In this document: piece by piece, positions 26,145 to 33,302 of the stretch
How positions within the stretch are numbered: position 1 is the stretch's first letter
Layout: every line of letters begins with the position of its first letter
From: an uncultured Oscillospiraceae bacterium
Lineage (GTDB): Bacteria > Bacillota > Clostridia > Oscillospirales > Oscillospiraceae
NCBI GenBank assembly: GCA_905205085.1
Contig: CAJLCG010000018.1
Span: forward strand, 1 to 33,302
Direction: 5' to 3'
DNA: 33,302 bases
Made by a program: the position numbers and the translations under genes
Notes under the pieces: generated by a model
Seen by the model: only the letters and a program-made list of their open reading frames with translations
Database searches by the model: none
Told to the model about the DNA's origin: nothing

Positions 26145-26930
26145 TTACCGATTGATGAGCTCCAGCAGCTCCGGGCCAATGTGGCCGTTGGCCGCCATCA
26201 CGCTGCTGGGGCCGTTAAGGGTGAGGGGCGCGCCCTCGGCGGTGGTGATCATGCCTCCCGCCTCCTGGACCAGGAGCATCCCCGCTCCAAAGTCCCAGGG
26301 CTTCAGGCCACCCTCCACATAGCCGTCGATCCGGCCCGCCGCCACATAGCACAGGCAGATGGAGGCCGCACCGATGCGCCGCACGTCGTGGCTGGCGTCA
26401 TAGATGGCCCGCATCCAGGCAAAGGTGCGATCGGCTAGGTGCCGCTCGCCCGGGTTGGTGCCCACGTCTACCAGGCTGTCACTGAGGTGCTGGGCCCCGC
26501 TGACCTGGATGGGCGCTCCGTTACAGAAGGCCCCGTGTCCCTTCCGGGCGGTAAACAGCTCCCCAGCATAGGGGTCGTAGATGAGAGCCATGGTCACCTC
26601 GCCCCCTTCGGCCAGGGCCAGAGAGACCGCGCTGTGGCAGTAGCCGTGGATCAGGTTGGTGGTGCCATCCACCGGGTCCAGCACCCAGACCGCCCCCGAC
26701 AGGTCCACCTGGGAGTTGTCCTTCTCCTCCCCCATAAACTGCACCTCCGGCGCGATCTCCGCCAGCCGCTTTTGCAGCATGGACTGCACCTCCAGGTCCA
26801 CCTGGGTGACAAAGTCGGTGGCTCCCTTCTGACGGATGTGCCCCGCCATGTCCCGCCGGGCGAAAAGCTCTCCCGCCTCCCGCACCGCCTGGGACGCCTG
26901 CTCCAACAATTTCTCTGTATCCAACGCCAT
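26145..26930 (-). CDS. Inositol monophosphatase family protein
   Basis: Mg-dependent phosphatase of the IMPase/FBPase superfamily. The 261 residues contain the metal-binding Glu in FMGEEKD, the motif WVLDPVDGTTNLIHG and the C-terminal WDFGAGMLLVQEAGG. The ATG at 26930 has GAGGAGG eight bases upstream; an upstream in-frame ATG (27053) precedes the promoter. Substrate may be inositol phosphate, a nucleotide such as PAP, or a sugar bisphosphate; these cannot be told apart by motif. It is monocistronic and divergent from spoVAC. Confidence 0.93.
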   Translation of the reverse strand: MALDTEKLLEQASQAVREAGELFARRDMAGHIRQKGATDFVTQVDLEVQSMLQKRLAEIAPEVQFMGEEKDNSQVDLSGAVWVLDPVDGTTNLIHGYCHSAVSLALAEGGEVTMALIYDPYAGELFTARKGHGAFCNGAPIQVSGAQHLSDSLVDVGTNPGERHLADRTFAWMRAIYDASHDVRRIGAASICLCYVAAGRIDGYVEGGLKPWDFGAGMLLVQEAGGMITTAEGAPLTLNGPSSVMAANGHIGPELLELINR

Positions 26931-26979
26931 GACTATCTCCTCCTCGTCTATGCCGGATTCCCGCGTGGTTTTCCTGGTC

Positions 26980-26988
26980 ATTATAGCA
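26980..26988 (-). promoter_or_regulatory. Monophosphatase gene promoter, extended -10
   Basis: On the minus strand TATAAT (26985-26980) is preceded by TGC. No good -35 is present at 16-18 bases. Confidence 0.55.
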
Positions 26989-27019
26989 CGTCCCCCTTCT
27001 GAGAAAAAGAGGACAAACC

Positions 27020-27049
27020 GCATATTTCTTCCGGTTTTCGGGTATGCTG
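27020..27049 (+). promoter_or_regulatory. Candidate sigma-G-type promoter of spoVAC
   Basis: GCATA (27020-27024) matches the sigma-G -35 consensus GHATR. After exactly 18 bases comes TATGCTG (27043-27049), which agrees with CATNHTA except at its first and last positions. No housekeeping -35 pairs with it. spoVA genes are forespore sigma-G genes in B. subtilis. Confidence 0.48.
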
Positions 27050-27071
27050 GCAAAAAAGGAGGCGGTCATCC

Positions 27072-27512
27072 TTGGACATCAGCAAACAGGAATACAATCA
27101 GCTTATTCAGGCTCACGCCCGCCCCTCCCCCCTGGTGCGGGATATGCTGTGGGCTTTCTTCGTGGGGGGGGCCATCTGCACCCTGGGGCAGGTGCTGCGC
27201 AATCTGTATGAGAGTCTGGGGCTCTCCGGAGACGACGCAGGCGTCGCCGTATCGGTGACCCTCATCTTTCTCTCCGCCCTGCTCACTGGCCTTGGACTCT
27301 TCGACAAGCTGGCCAAGCATGCGGGGGCTGGCACCCTGGTGCCCATCACCGGCTTTGCCAACGCCATGGTCTCCCCCGCCCTGGAATTTAAGAGCGAGGG
27401 CTATATCACCGGCACTGCCGCCAAGCTCTTTGTCGTGGCCGGACCGGTACTGGTGTTCGGGATCAGCGCCAGCGTGATCTACGGTCTCATCTGCTTTTTC
27501 TTTGGGCTTTGA
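27072..27512 (+). CDS. spoVAC: Stage V sporulation protein AC
   Basis: Inner-membrane part of the SpoVA channel that moves dipicolinic acid into the forespore. The 146-residue protein has the family features AFFVGGAICTLGQ, LIFLSALLTGLGLFDKLAKH, and the very conserved AGAGTLVPITGFANAMVSPA and LEFKSEG. The start is TTG at 27072 with AAGGAGG at 27056-27062; no ATG fits. spoVAD and spoVAE, its usual neighbours, are absent: an amylase-family gene follows. Confidence 0.94.
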   Translation: MDISKQEYNQLIQAHARPSPLVRDMLWAFFVGGAICTLGQVLRNLYESLGLSGDDAGVAVSVTLIFLSALLTGLGLFDKLAKHAGAGTLVPITGFANAMVSPALEFKSEGYITGTAAKLFVVAGPVLVFGISASVIYGLICFFFGL

Positions 27513-27546
27513 TTTTGTTCTGTGCAGAACCAACAAAAATTCTCCC

Positions 27547-27575
27547 TTTTCACCGGGGGCTTCTTGTGCTAAAAT
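27547..27575 (+). promoter_or_regulatory. Promoter of the GH13 gene
   Basis: TTTTCA (27547-27552), 17 bases, TAAAAT (27570-27575) preceded by TGC. Confidence 0.6.
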
Positions 27576-27615
27576 AGGAACAGTTCATTTCCCCTGGAAA
27601 GAAAGGAAGATGTTT

Positions 27616-28929
27616 ATGTGGGCGGAAAATAGTGTGTTTTACCAGATCTACCCCCTGGGCTTCTGCGGAGCCCCAAAGGAAAATGACGGCATCACCGTCA
27701 ACCGCATCGGCAAAATCGCCGATTGGGCGGACCATATTCAGCGTCTGGGGGCGGACGCGGTATACCTCTCCCCCATTTTTGAAAGTGACCGCCACGGCTA
27801 CGACACCCGGGACTACCGGAAGATCGACTGCCGCCTTGGCACCAACGAGGACTTCGCAAAGGTTTGTGAGACCCTTCACGCCCATGGCATCCGGGTGGTG
27901 CTAGACGGCGTGTTCAACCACGTGGGCCGCGGCTTCTGGGCTTTCCGTGACGTGCAGGAAAAGAAATGGGACTCCCCCTACAAGGACTGGTTCCACATCC
28001 ACTTTGACGGCAACTCCAACTACAACGACGGCTTCTGGTATGAGGGCTGGGAGGGCCACTTTGAGCTGGTAAAGCTCAACCTCCGCAACCCCGCCGTCGT
28101 AGACTACCTGCTGGACTGCGTGCGCTCCTGGGTGGAGGAGTACGACATTGACGGGCTGCGTCTGGACGTGGCCTACTGCCTGGACCACGACTTCCTGCGC
28201 CGTCTGCGGCAGTTTACCAACGGCCTGAAACCGGAATTTTTCCTGGTGGGCGAGACCCTTCACGGGGATTATAACCAGTGGGTCAACGACCAGATGCTCC
28301 ACAGCTGCACCAACTATGAGTGCTACAAGGGCCTCTACTCCAGCCTTAACTCCATGAATCTCTTTGAGATCGTTCACAGCCTGAAGCGGCAGTTTGGCCC
28401 GGAAAACTGGACCCTCTACAAGGGCAAGCACCTGCTGTGCTTCTGCGATAACCATGACGTGACCCGGGTGGCCAGCATCCTTCAGGAGCCCCGCCACCTG
28501 CCCCTCATCTACGGCCTGATGTTCGGCATGCCCGGCATCCCCTGCCTGTACTACGGCAGCGAGTGGGGAGCCAAGGGTGAGAAGCGGCCCGGCAGCGACG
28601 ACGAGCTGCGCCCCTGCTTTGAGGCTCCCGAGTGGAACGAGCTCACCGACCTCATTTCCGCCATGGCCAAGGCCCACCGGGAGAGCGACGCTCTGTGCCA
28701 CGGTGACTTCCAGGATGTGGTGCTTACCAACCGCCAGACCATCTTCCAGCGCAGGACCGACAAGGAGCGGGTTCTGGTGGCCATCAACGCCGACTCCCAG
28801 CCCTATGTGGCCCACTTCAACGCAAACTGCGGCCGTGCCGTAGACCTCATCACCGGCAAGGACCACGACTTTGGCGGCGGCAGCGAGCTGCCCCCCTACT
28901 CCGTGGCCTTCTGGAAGTGCGAGCGCTAA
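27616..28929 (+). CDS. GH13 alpha-amylase-family glycosidase, cytoplasmic
   Basis: A 437-residue alpha-glucan hydrolase or transferase. It begins directly with the barrel (NSVFYQIYPLGF), without the N-terminal domain of neopullulanases. Catalytic candidates are D184 (GLRLDVAY), E213 (LVGETLHG) and D281 (CDNHDVTR), with VLDGVFNHVG as conserved region I. No signal peptide is present, so the substrate must be internal: stored glucan or imported maltodextrin. The start is set at ATG 27616; ATG 27610 is in frame but touches the ribosome site AGGA (27604-27607). It could degrade the polymer made by the amylosucrase at 1105. Cyclomaltodextrinase and oligo-glucosidase are both possible. Confidence 0.92.
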   Translation: MWAENSVFYQIYPLGFCGAPKENDGITVNRIGKIADWADHIQRLGADAVYLSPIFESDRHGYDTRDYRKIDCRLGTNEDFAKVCETLHAHGIRVVLDGVFNHVGRGFWAFRDVQEKKWDSPYKDWFHIHFDGNSNYNDGFWYEGWEGHFELVKLNLRNPAVVDYLLDCVRSWVEEYDIDGLRLDVAYCLDHDFLRRLRQFTNGLKPEFFLVGETLHGDYNQWVNDQMLHSCTNYECYKGLYSSLNSMNLFEIVHSLKRQFGPENWTLYKGKHLLCFCDNHDVTRVASILQEPRHLPLIYGLMFGMPGIPCLYYGSEWGAKGEKRPGSDDELRPCFEAPEWNELTDLISAMAKAHRESDALCHGDFQDVVLTNRQTIFQRRTDKERVLVAINADSQPYVAHFNANCGRAVDLITGKDHDFGGGSELPPYSVAFWKCER

Positions 28930-28941
28930 TCTAATTTCTCC

Positions 28942-28973
28942 AAGATGCCCGCCCAAGAGGCGGGCATCTTTTT
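28942..28973 (+). terminator. Terminator of the GH13 gene
   Basis: A 12-bp stem (28942-28953 with 28959-28970), CAAGA loop, T5. Confidence 0.95.
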
Positions 28974-28981
28974 GCATTTAT

Positions 28982-29036
28982 ACATTGACAATCATCTATG
29001 TGTGTGCTAGGATATCGCATAGATAATTATCAATGT
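28982..29036 (+). promoter_or_regulatory. ars promoter framed by two ArsR operators
   Basis: TTGACA (28985-28990), 17 bases, TAGGAT (29008-29013). Nineteen-base arms at 28982-29000 and 29018-29036 are inverted copies with 17 of 19 matches. Each arm is itself a palindrome: the right arm (29019-29035 core, ATAATTAT) pairs at eight of nine positions, the left at six of nine. AT-rich palindromes of this kind are typical ArsR/SmtB operators. One covers the -35, the other the transcription start. Confidence 0.85.
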
Positions 29037-29048
29037 GAGGTGACGAAT

Positions 29049-29333
29049 ATGAGCGCCATGGACGTAGCCCTCCTGTGCAAGGCCCTGGGGGACACCAACC
29101 GGCTTCAAATCGTAGAAATGCTCTCTCAGGGGGAGATGTGCGCCTGTAAACTGCTGGAGCACTTCGCCATCCGTCAGCCTACCCTGTCCCACCATATGAG
29201 TGTGCTGTGCGCCTGCGGACTGGTGGAGGTGCGGAAAGAGGGCAAATGGAGCTATTATTCTCTCAACCGAGAGACCTTGACCCAGTTCCAGCAATTTATC
29301 GCTGGTCTGGCCCATGAGGAGGCCAGGGCGTAA
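29049..29333 (+). CDS. arsR: ArsR-family arsenic-responsive repressor
   Basis: A 94-residue winged-helix repressor released from DNA by the metalloid. The sensor motif in helix alpha-3 reads EMCACKLLEHF (Cys31, Cys33), equivalent to the ELCVCDL arsenite site of classical ArsR. The recognition helix is QPTLSHHMSVLCACGLV, where Cys54 and Cys56 form a second CxC; family members usually have a non-Cys residue pair there. Cys10 is also present. The ATG at 29049 follows GAGGTGA; an in-frame ATG at 28998 lies within the operator. The stop overlaps the permease start (TAATG). Confidence 0.95.
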   Translation: MSAMDVALLCKALGDTNRLQIVEMLSQGEMCACKLLEHFAIRQPTLSHHMSVLCACGLVEVRKEGKWSYYSLNRETLTQFQQFIAGLAHEEARA

Positions 29334-30325
29334 TGTGGGATTTCATTCAGACTCAGGTCCTAGGTATGGCCTGGCTCAACCAAGGGATTGGAACGCTTCT
29401 GTCCGCCGCCGGGCTGGATCTCTCCTCCCGTCTGGGAGGCAGTATCCAGTTTTTCCTCTATGACGTAATAAAAATCACCATTCTGCTGTGTGTGCTGATT
29501 TTCCTGGTCTCTTACATCCAGAGCTACTTCCCACCCCAGCGCAGCCGTGCCATTCTGGGCCGCTTCCGGGGCATCGGGGCCAACTGCATTGCCGCCCTGC
29601 TGGGCACGGTGACGCCCTTCTGCTCCTGCTCCTCCATCCCCCTGTTCATGGGCTTTACCAGCGCAGGCCTGCCCCTGGGGGTGACCTTCTCCTTTCTCAT
29701 CTCCTCCCCCATGGTGGATTTGGGCAGCCTCATTTTGCTCATGAGCATCTTCGGGGCCAAGGTGGCTATCCTCTACGTAGTGCTGGGCCTGGTGGTGGCG
29801 GTGGCGGGCGGTACCCTCATCCAACGCCTGGGCCTGGAGGATCAGGTGGAGGACTTCATCCGCCAGGCCGCTGGTGGGGCAGGGGATGCCCCCATCCTCA
29901 CCCAGCGGGACCGGGTGATCTACGCTAAGGAACAGGTGGTCTCCACCTTCCGCAAGGTGTTCCCCTACATTTTGGTGGGGGTTGGCATCGGCGCGGTGAT
30001 CCACAACTGGATTCCCCAGCAGTGGGTGGAGACCGTGCTGGGCGGCAACAATCCCCTGGGTGTGGTACTGGCCACCATTGTGGGCGTGCCCATGTACGCC
30101 GACATCTTCGGCACTATCCCAGTGGCCGAGGCCCTGTTGAGCAAGGGGGCCCAGCTGGGCACGGTACTGTCCTTCATGATGGCGGTCACCACCCTGAGCC
30201 TGCCCTCCATGGTGATGCTCAGCAAGGCGGTGAAATCCAAGTTGCTGGGTATTTTCGCCGCTATCTGCACGGCGGGTATCATTCTGGTGGGCTACTTCTT
30301 CAATGCCATTCAAATGTATCTGTAA
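29333..30325 (+). CDS. arsP: COG0701 (ArsP-like) permease
   Basis: A 330-residue inner-membrane permease with about eight helices. The family motif TPFCSCSSIPLF is near residue 96, followed by GLPLGVTFSFLISSPMVD, and a second half contains GVPMYADIFGTIPVAEALL. ArsP proteins export trivalent organoarsenicals; other COG0701 members are linked to metal or redox stress. Placement between arsR and arsC supports arsenic export. It starts on the last base of arsR, so translation is coupled. No ArsB or Acr3 is present in the window. Confidence 0.85.
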   Translation: MWDFIQTQVLGMAWLNQGIGTLLSAAGLDLSSRLGGSIQFFLYDVIKITILLCVLIFLVSYIQSYFPPQRSRAILGRFRGIGANCIAALLGTVTPFCSCSSIPLFMGFTSAGLPLGVTFSFLISSPMVDLGSLILLMSIFGAKVAILYVVLGLVVAVAGGTLIQRLGLEDQVEDFIRQAAGGAGDAPILTQRDRVIYAKEQVVSTFRKVFPYILVGVGIGAVIHNWIPQQWVETVLGGNNPLGVVLATIVGVPMYADIFGTIPVAEALLSKGAQLGTVLSFMMAVTTLSLPSMVMLSKAVKSKLLGIFAAICTAGIILVGYFFNAIQMYL

Positions 30326-30337
30326 GGAGGAATTTTT

Positions 30338-30634
30338 ATGGGTCTCTTTGGAACAAAAAAGGCCTCCCCTCAGGCGGTCGAACCGGAACAGGCCCGGGTG
30401 CTGGTTCTGGGCAGCGGGTGCACCAACTGCAACGCCCTGGAACAGGCAGCGGTGCAGGCCATGACTGAGCTGGGCGTGGAGCCCGCCGTAGGCCATGTCA
30501 CCGACTTCACCAAGATCGCCCAATACGGCATCATGACCACCCCCGCCCTGGTACTGGACGGGAAGGTACTTTGCCAGGGCCGGGTACTGAGCAAGGATGA
30601 GGCCAAGCGCCTGTTGACGGAGGCGGGACTGTGA
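30338..30634 (+). CDS. Thioredoxin-like small redox protein (CTNC)
   Basis: A 98-residue protein of the 'redox-active disulfide protein 2'/thioredoxin_3 type. The first 20 residues are a polar extension; then the fold begins with RVLVLGSGCTNC (active cysteines two apart around Thr-Asn) and has the cis-proline loop MTTPALVLDG. It probably passes electrons to the arsenate reductase next to it, or keeps the permease cysteines reduced. The ribosome site AAGGAGG lies between the permease stop and the ATG. The stop overlaps the reductase start by four bases. Confidence 0.88.
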   Translation: MGLFGTKKASPQAVEPEQARVLVLGSGCTNCNALEQAAVQAMTELGVEPAVGHVTDFTKIAQYGIMTTPALVLDGKVLCQGRVLSKDEAKRLLTEAGL

Positions 30635-31029
30635 AGCCAAAGGTTGCCTTTATCTGCGTCCACAACTCCTGCCGCAGCCAGATGGCCCAGGCCATCGCCA
30701 CCTTGCTGGCCGGGGATGTCTTTGACAGCTTCTCCGCGGGCACGGAACTGAAAGACCGCATCAATCCCGGCGCAGTGGCCGCCATCCGTGATTTGTATGG
30801 GGTGGATATGGAAGCCACCCAGCGCCCCAAGCTACTCTCTGACATCCCGCCGGTGGATGTGGTAGTCACCATGGGCTGCAATGTCCAGTGCCCCGCCCTC
30901 CCCTGCCGCCTGCGGGAGGACTGGGGATTGGATGACCCCTCCGGCGGGACACCGGAGGAGTATATCCGGGTGGCCAAACGCATTGAGCAGCAGGTGCTGG
31001 ATCTGCGGCACCGTCTGTCCCAGTCATAA
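30631..31029 (+). CDS. arsC: Arsenate reductase, low-molecular-weight phosphatase type
   Basis: Reduces arsenate to arsenite using a cysteine relay regenerated by thioredoxin. The 132 residues have the P-loop CVHNSCRSQ (Cys9, Arg15), further cysteines at 83, 87 and 92 (GCNVQCPALPC) for the relay, and the Asp loop WGLDDPSGG. The start is GTG at 30631, overlapping the thioredoxin-like gene (GTGA). Tight coupling of the two genes fits an electron-donor relationship. A tyrosine phosphatase role is less likely because of the extra cysteines and the arsR neighbour. Confidence 0.93.
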   Translation: MKPKVAFICVHNSCRSQMAQAIATLLAGDVFDSFSAGTELKDRINPGAVAAIRDLYGVDMEATQRPKLLSDIPPVDVVVTMGCNVQCPALPCRLREDWGLDDPSGGTPEEYIRVAKRIEQQVLDLRHRLSQS

Positions 31030-31056
31030 ATCTTTCTCCCGCGACGGTCGGAACTT

Positions 31057-31078
31057 TCCCGCCTGCCGCGGGATTTTT
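31057..31078 (+). terminator. Terminator of the ars operon
   Basis: TCCCGC (31057-31062) pairs with GCGGGA (31068-31073), then T5. An alternative left arm TCCCGCG (31037-31043) can compete for the same right arm. Confidence 0.8.
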
Positions 31079-31120
31079 CTTCCATTTTACAAAAAGGCCC
31101 TCAACTTTTTAACCTTGCTG

Positions 31121-31129
31121 TGGTATACT
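31121..31129 (+). promoter_or_regulatory. ppk promoter, extended -10
   Basis: TGG followed by TATACT (31124-31129), with no strong -35. The 70-base leader has a 7-bp hairpin (31151-31157 with 31163-31169). No convincing Pho-type repeats were seen. Confidence 0.55.
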
Positions 31130-31203
31130 GAAATGGAGTATGGATACCACACCATTCAACCGGAATGGTATGTGTTTGGATCGAAAGAAAGAGGGATCAC
31201 TGT

Positions 31204-33302
31204 ATGCCGAAAATCGTGGATACCCGCTATACCCAGGACCGTGAGCTGTCCTGGCTGCGGTTTAACGAACGCGTGCTGGAGGAGGCCAAGGACGAGAGCG
31301 TGCCTTTGATGGAGCGGCTGAAATTTGCCGCCATTTTCACCAGCAACCTGGACGAGTTCTTTATGATCCGGGTGGGTTCCCTGTGCGACCTGACCCTGGT
31401 GAAAGAACCTCACTTCGACGCCCGCACCGGCCAGACCCCGGACCAGCAGCTCGCTGCCATCTATCAGGCGGTCACCCCGCTGTACAAGATGCGTGACAAG
31501 GTGGTGGACCAGCTGGAAAAGCGGCTGCGCACCTGCAACATCTGCCGCATGACCATGGAGGAGATGGACACCAAGGAGCGCAAGCAGGTGGAAAATTGGT
31601 TCCGGGACGAGCTGCAGCCCATCCTCTCTCCCCAGGTGGTGGATTCCCGCCATCCCTTCCCTCACCTGTCCAACAAGGTGCTTAACATTGTGCTGCGCCT
31701 GCAGAGCGACGGCCAGGAGGCCCTGGGTCTCATCCCCATTCCCCAGAGCCTGCCCCCCTACTTTGTCCTGCGGGAGCGGGGTCTGCGGTACATCCTCACC
31801 GAGGACGTGCTGCTGGAGTACGCCAAAAAGCTCTTCCCCACCTTCAGCGTCCAGGGCAAGGCGGTGTGCTCCGTCACCCGCAACGCCGACATCAGCCCCG
31901 AGGACGAGGCCTACGACGTGGACGAGGACTACCGCCAGCACATGCGCAAGATTGTGAAAAAGCGCAACCGTCTGGCTCCGGTGCGTCTGGAGATCCAGAG
32001 CAGCACCCGGGACGAGAAGGCCATTGAGTTTTTGTGCAGCAAGTTGAAGCTGAGCCGGGAGCAGGTCTTTTTCTCCAAATGCCCCCTGCGCATGAACTAC
32101 GTCTTCTCCCTGGAGGGACTGCTGCCCCCGGAGAGCAAATCCGCCCTGTGCTATCCCCCCTATACCCCTCGCTTCCCCGCCTGTCTGCGCCAGGATGAGA
32201 AGATCCTGCCCCAGATCCTGCGCCACGACGCTCTGCTGTTCTACCCCTTCGAGTCCATGGACCCCTTCCTCCATCTGGTGCGCGAGGCGTCCTCTGACCC
32301 CAATGTGCTCTCCATCAAAATCACCATCTACCGTCTGGCCTCCAAGGCCAAGCTGGCCGAGTATCTGTGCGCCGCCGCCGAAAACGGCAAAGAGGTCACC
32401 GTACTCATGGAGCTGCGGGCCCGCTTTGACGAGCAGAACAACATCCAGTGGGCCGAGCGCATGGAGGAGGCGGGCTGCACCATCCTCTACGGCACGGAGG
32501 GCTTCAAAGTCCACTCCAAGATCTGCCTCATCACCCGCCGGGAGCGGGGAAAGATTCAGTACATCACCCAGGTGGGCACCGGCAACTACAACGAGAAGAC
32601 CGCCAAGCAGTATACCGACCTGTGCCTGATGACCGCCCGGCCCGAGCTGGGTGAGGATGCGGCGGTCCTGTTCCGGAACATGGCCACCGCCAACCTGGAG
32701 GGTGACTACAAGCATCTGCTGGTCTCCCCCTTCCAGCTGCGGGACAAGGTGATGGAGCTGATGGACCGGGAGATCAAAAAGGGTCCCCAGGGCTACATCT
32801 TCCTAAAGCTCAACTCCGTTACCGACCGCAAGCTCATCGACAAACTGGCCCAGGCTTCTCAGGCCGGAGTTGAGGTGGTTATGAATGTGCGGGGTATCTG
32901 CTGCATCCGTCCCGGCATTCCCGGTCTCACCGACCACATCACCATCTTCTCCATCGTGGGCCGGTATCTGGAGCACACCCGCATCTACCGCTTTGGCCGG
33001 GGAGACGACGCCGATCTGTATATCTCCTCTGCCGACTTTATGACCCGGAACACAGAGCGACGGGTGGAGGTGGCCTGCCCAGTACTGGACCCCCAGGTGC
33101 GCCGCTCTATCTTCCACATCTGCGATGTACTGGTTTCCGACAACGTAAAGGCCCGCCAGCTGGGTCCCGACGGCCAGTGGGGCCCCCGAAAGACGGGCAC
33201 CGCCCCCTGCTCCAGCCAGGACGTATTCCTGGAGGAGGGCCTGGGCACCACTTACCAGGAGCCCGCCGCCCACCCCGCCAAGGGCAAAAAGGGCAAGAAG
33301 GG
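31204..33302 (+). CDS. ppk: Polyphosphate kinase 1, 3' end cut by window
   Basis: Reversibly polymerises the terminal phosphate of ATP into polyphosphate. 699 codons are visible with no stop. The N-terminal domain starts at once (TQDRELSWLRFNERVLEEA), followed by the head domain and two phospholipase-D-like catalytic domains. The phosphorylated histidine is H437 (FKVHSKICL) and the second is H591 (YLEHTRIYRF), close to E. coli H435 and H592. The visible part already reaches full family length (E. coli 688) and continues in a Lys/Gly tail (AKGKKGKKG). The ATG at 31204 has a GAGGG site. No ppx gene is adjacent upstream. Confidence 0.97.
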   Translation, partial: MPKIVDTRYTQDRELSWLRFNERVLEEAKDESVPLMERLKFAAIFTSNLDEFFMIRVGSLCDLTLVKEPHFDARTGQTPDQQLAAIYQAVTPLYKMRDKVVDQLEKRLRTCNICRMTMEEMDTKERKQVENWFRDELQPILSPQVVDSRHPFPHLSNKVLNIVLRLQSDGQEALGLIPIPQSLPPYFVLRERGLRYILTEDVLLEYAKKLFPTFSVQGKAVCSVTRNADISPEDEAYDVDEDYRQHMRKIVKKRNRLAPVRLEIQSSTRDEKAIEFLCSKLKLSREQVFFSKCPLRMNYVFSLEGLLPPESKSALCYPPYTPRFPACLRQDEKILPQILRHDALLFYPFESMDPFLHLVREASSDPNVLSIKITIYRLASKAKLAEYLCAAAENGKEVTVLMELRARFDEQNNIQWAERMEEAGCTILYGTEGFKVHSKICLITRRERGKIQYITQVGTGNYNEKTAKQYTDLCLMTARPELGEDAAVLFRNMATANLEGDYKHLLVSPFQLRDKVMELMDREIKKGPQGYIFLKLNSVTDRKLIDKLAQASQAGVEVVMNVRGICCIRPGIPGLTDHITIFSIVGRYLEHTRIYRFGRGDDADLYISSADFMTRNTERRVEVACPVLDPQVRRSIFHICDVLVSDNVKARQLGPDGQWGPRKTGTAPCSSQDVFLEEGLGTTYQEPAAHPAKGKKGKK

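Noticed and set aside
31081..31203. Pho boxes before ppk
   Set aside because: Only one TTAAC-like hexamer is seen; no properly spaced direct repeats.

Overview
The window is a gene-dense, GC-rich (third-position C/G) stretch of a spore-forming Firmicute chromosome. Gene content (bofA, a DUF2508/YaaL gene, spoVAC, an ECF-type BioY, an SLH-domain surface protein, short-form SerA) together with the high GC points to a gut Oscillospiraceae/Clostridia-type organism of the Flavonifractor/Lawsonibacter kind. This placement is inferred from gene content, not from a marker gene. Housekeeping promoters can be read directly, many with an extended -10 (TGG or TGC before TATAxT), and most transcription units end in a clear hairpin plus U-tract.

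Layout. (1) 1-7062: a sucrose/alpha-glucan block with a PfkB fructokinase, a GH13 amylosucrase carrying an acidic 12-residue repeat insert, a LacI-type regulator, an alpha/beta-hydrolase and the 4-alpha-glucanotransferase MalQ. A LacI-like palindrome overlaps the -35 of the first promoter. Amylosucrase would polymerise the glucose of sucrose onto a glucan and release fructose for the kinase; MalQ can then remodel the glucan. (2) 7064-9247, minus: FtsH with a TTG start. (3) 9500-13127: rlmB, a large membrane protein that looks like a P-type ATPase stripped of its catalytic motifs, and a GNAT acetyltransferase. (4) 13177-13746, minus: bioY. (5) 14041-15877: secreted SLH protein, then yaaL-bofA behind a sigma-E-like promoter. 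(6) 16060-17520: a MerR-type DNA-binding domain fused to an RDD-like membrane region and an external domain, behind a 19-bp-spacer promoter typical of MerR targets. (7) 17644-20634: serC, serA and a small rhomboid protease. (8) 20673-22315, minus: an unknown coiled-coil protein followed by a sirtuin. (9) 22447-26110: tex, an M19 dipeptidase and a stand-alone AlbA_2 protein. (10) 26145-26930, minus: an inositol-monophosphatase-family protein, divergent from a solitary spoVAC with a sigma-G-like promoter. (11) 27616-28929: a second, cytoplasmic GH13 enzyme. (12) 29049-31029: an arsenic-type operon (arsR, COG0701/ArsP-like permease, CTNC thioredoxin-like protein, arsenate reductase) with two operator half-regions around its promoter. 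(13) 31204-end: polyphosphate kinase, cut by the window edge.

The least explained objects are the motif-less P-type ATPase-like protein (10319-12586), the membrane-anchored MerR fusion (16060-17520), the acidic repeat insert in amylosucrase, the arsR with two CAC motifs and paired operators, and the coiled-coil/sirtuin pair. No tRNA, rRNA, CRISPR, insertion sequence or prophage gene was seen. No stretch longer than 300 bases lacks a gene; the longest are 13747-14040 and 9248-9499, both filled by divergent promoters and leaders.
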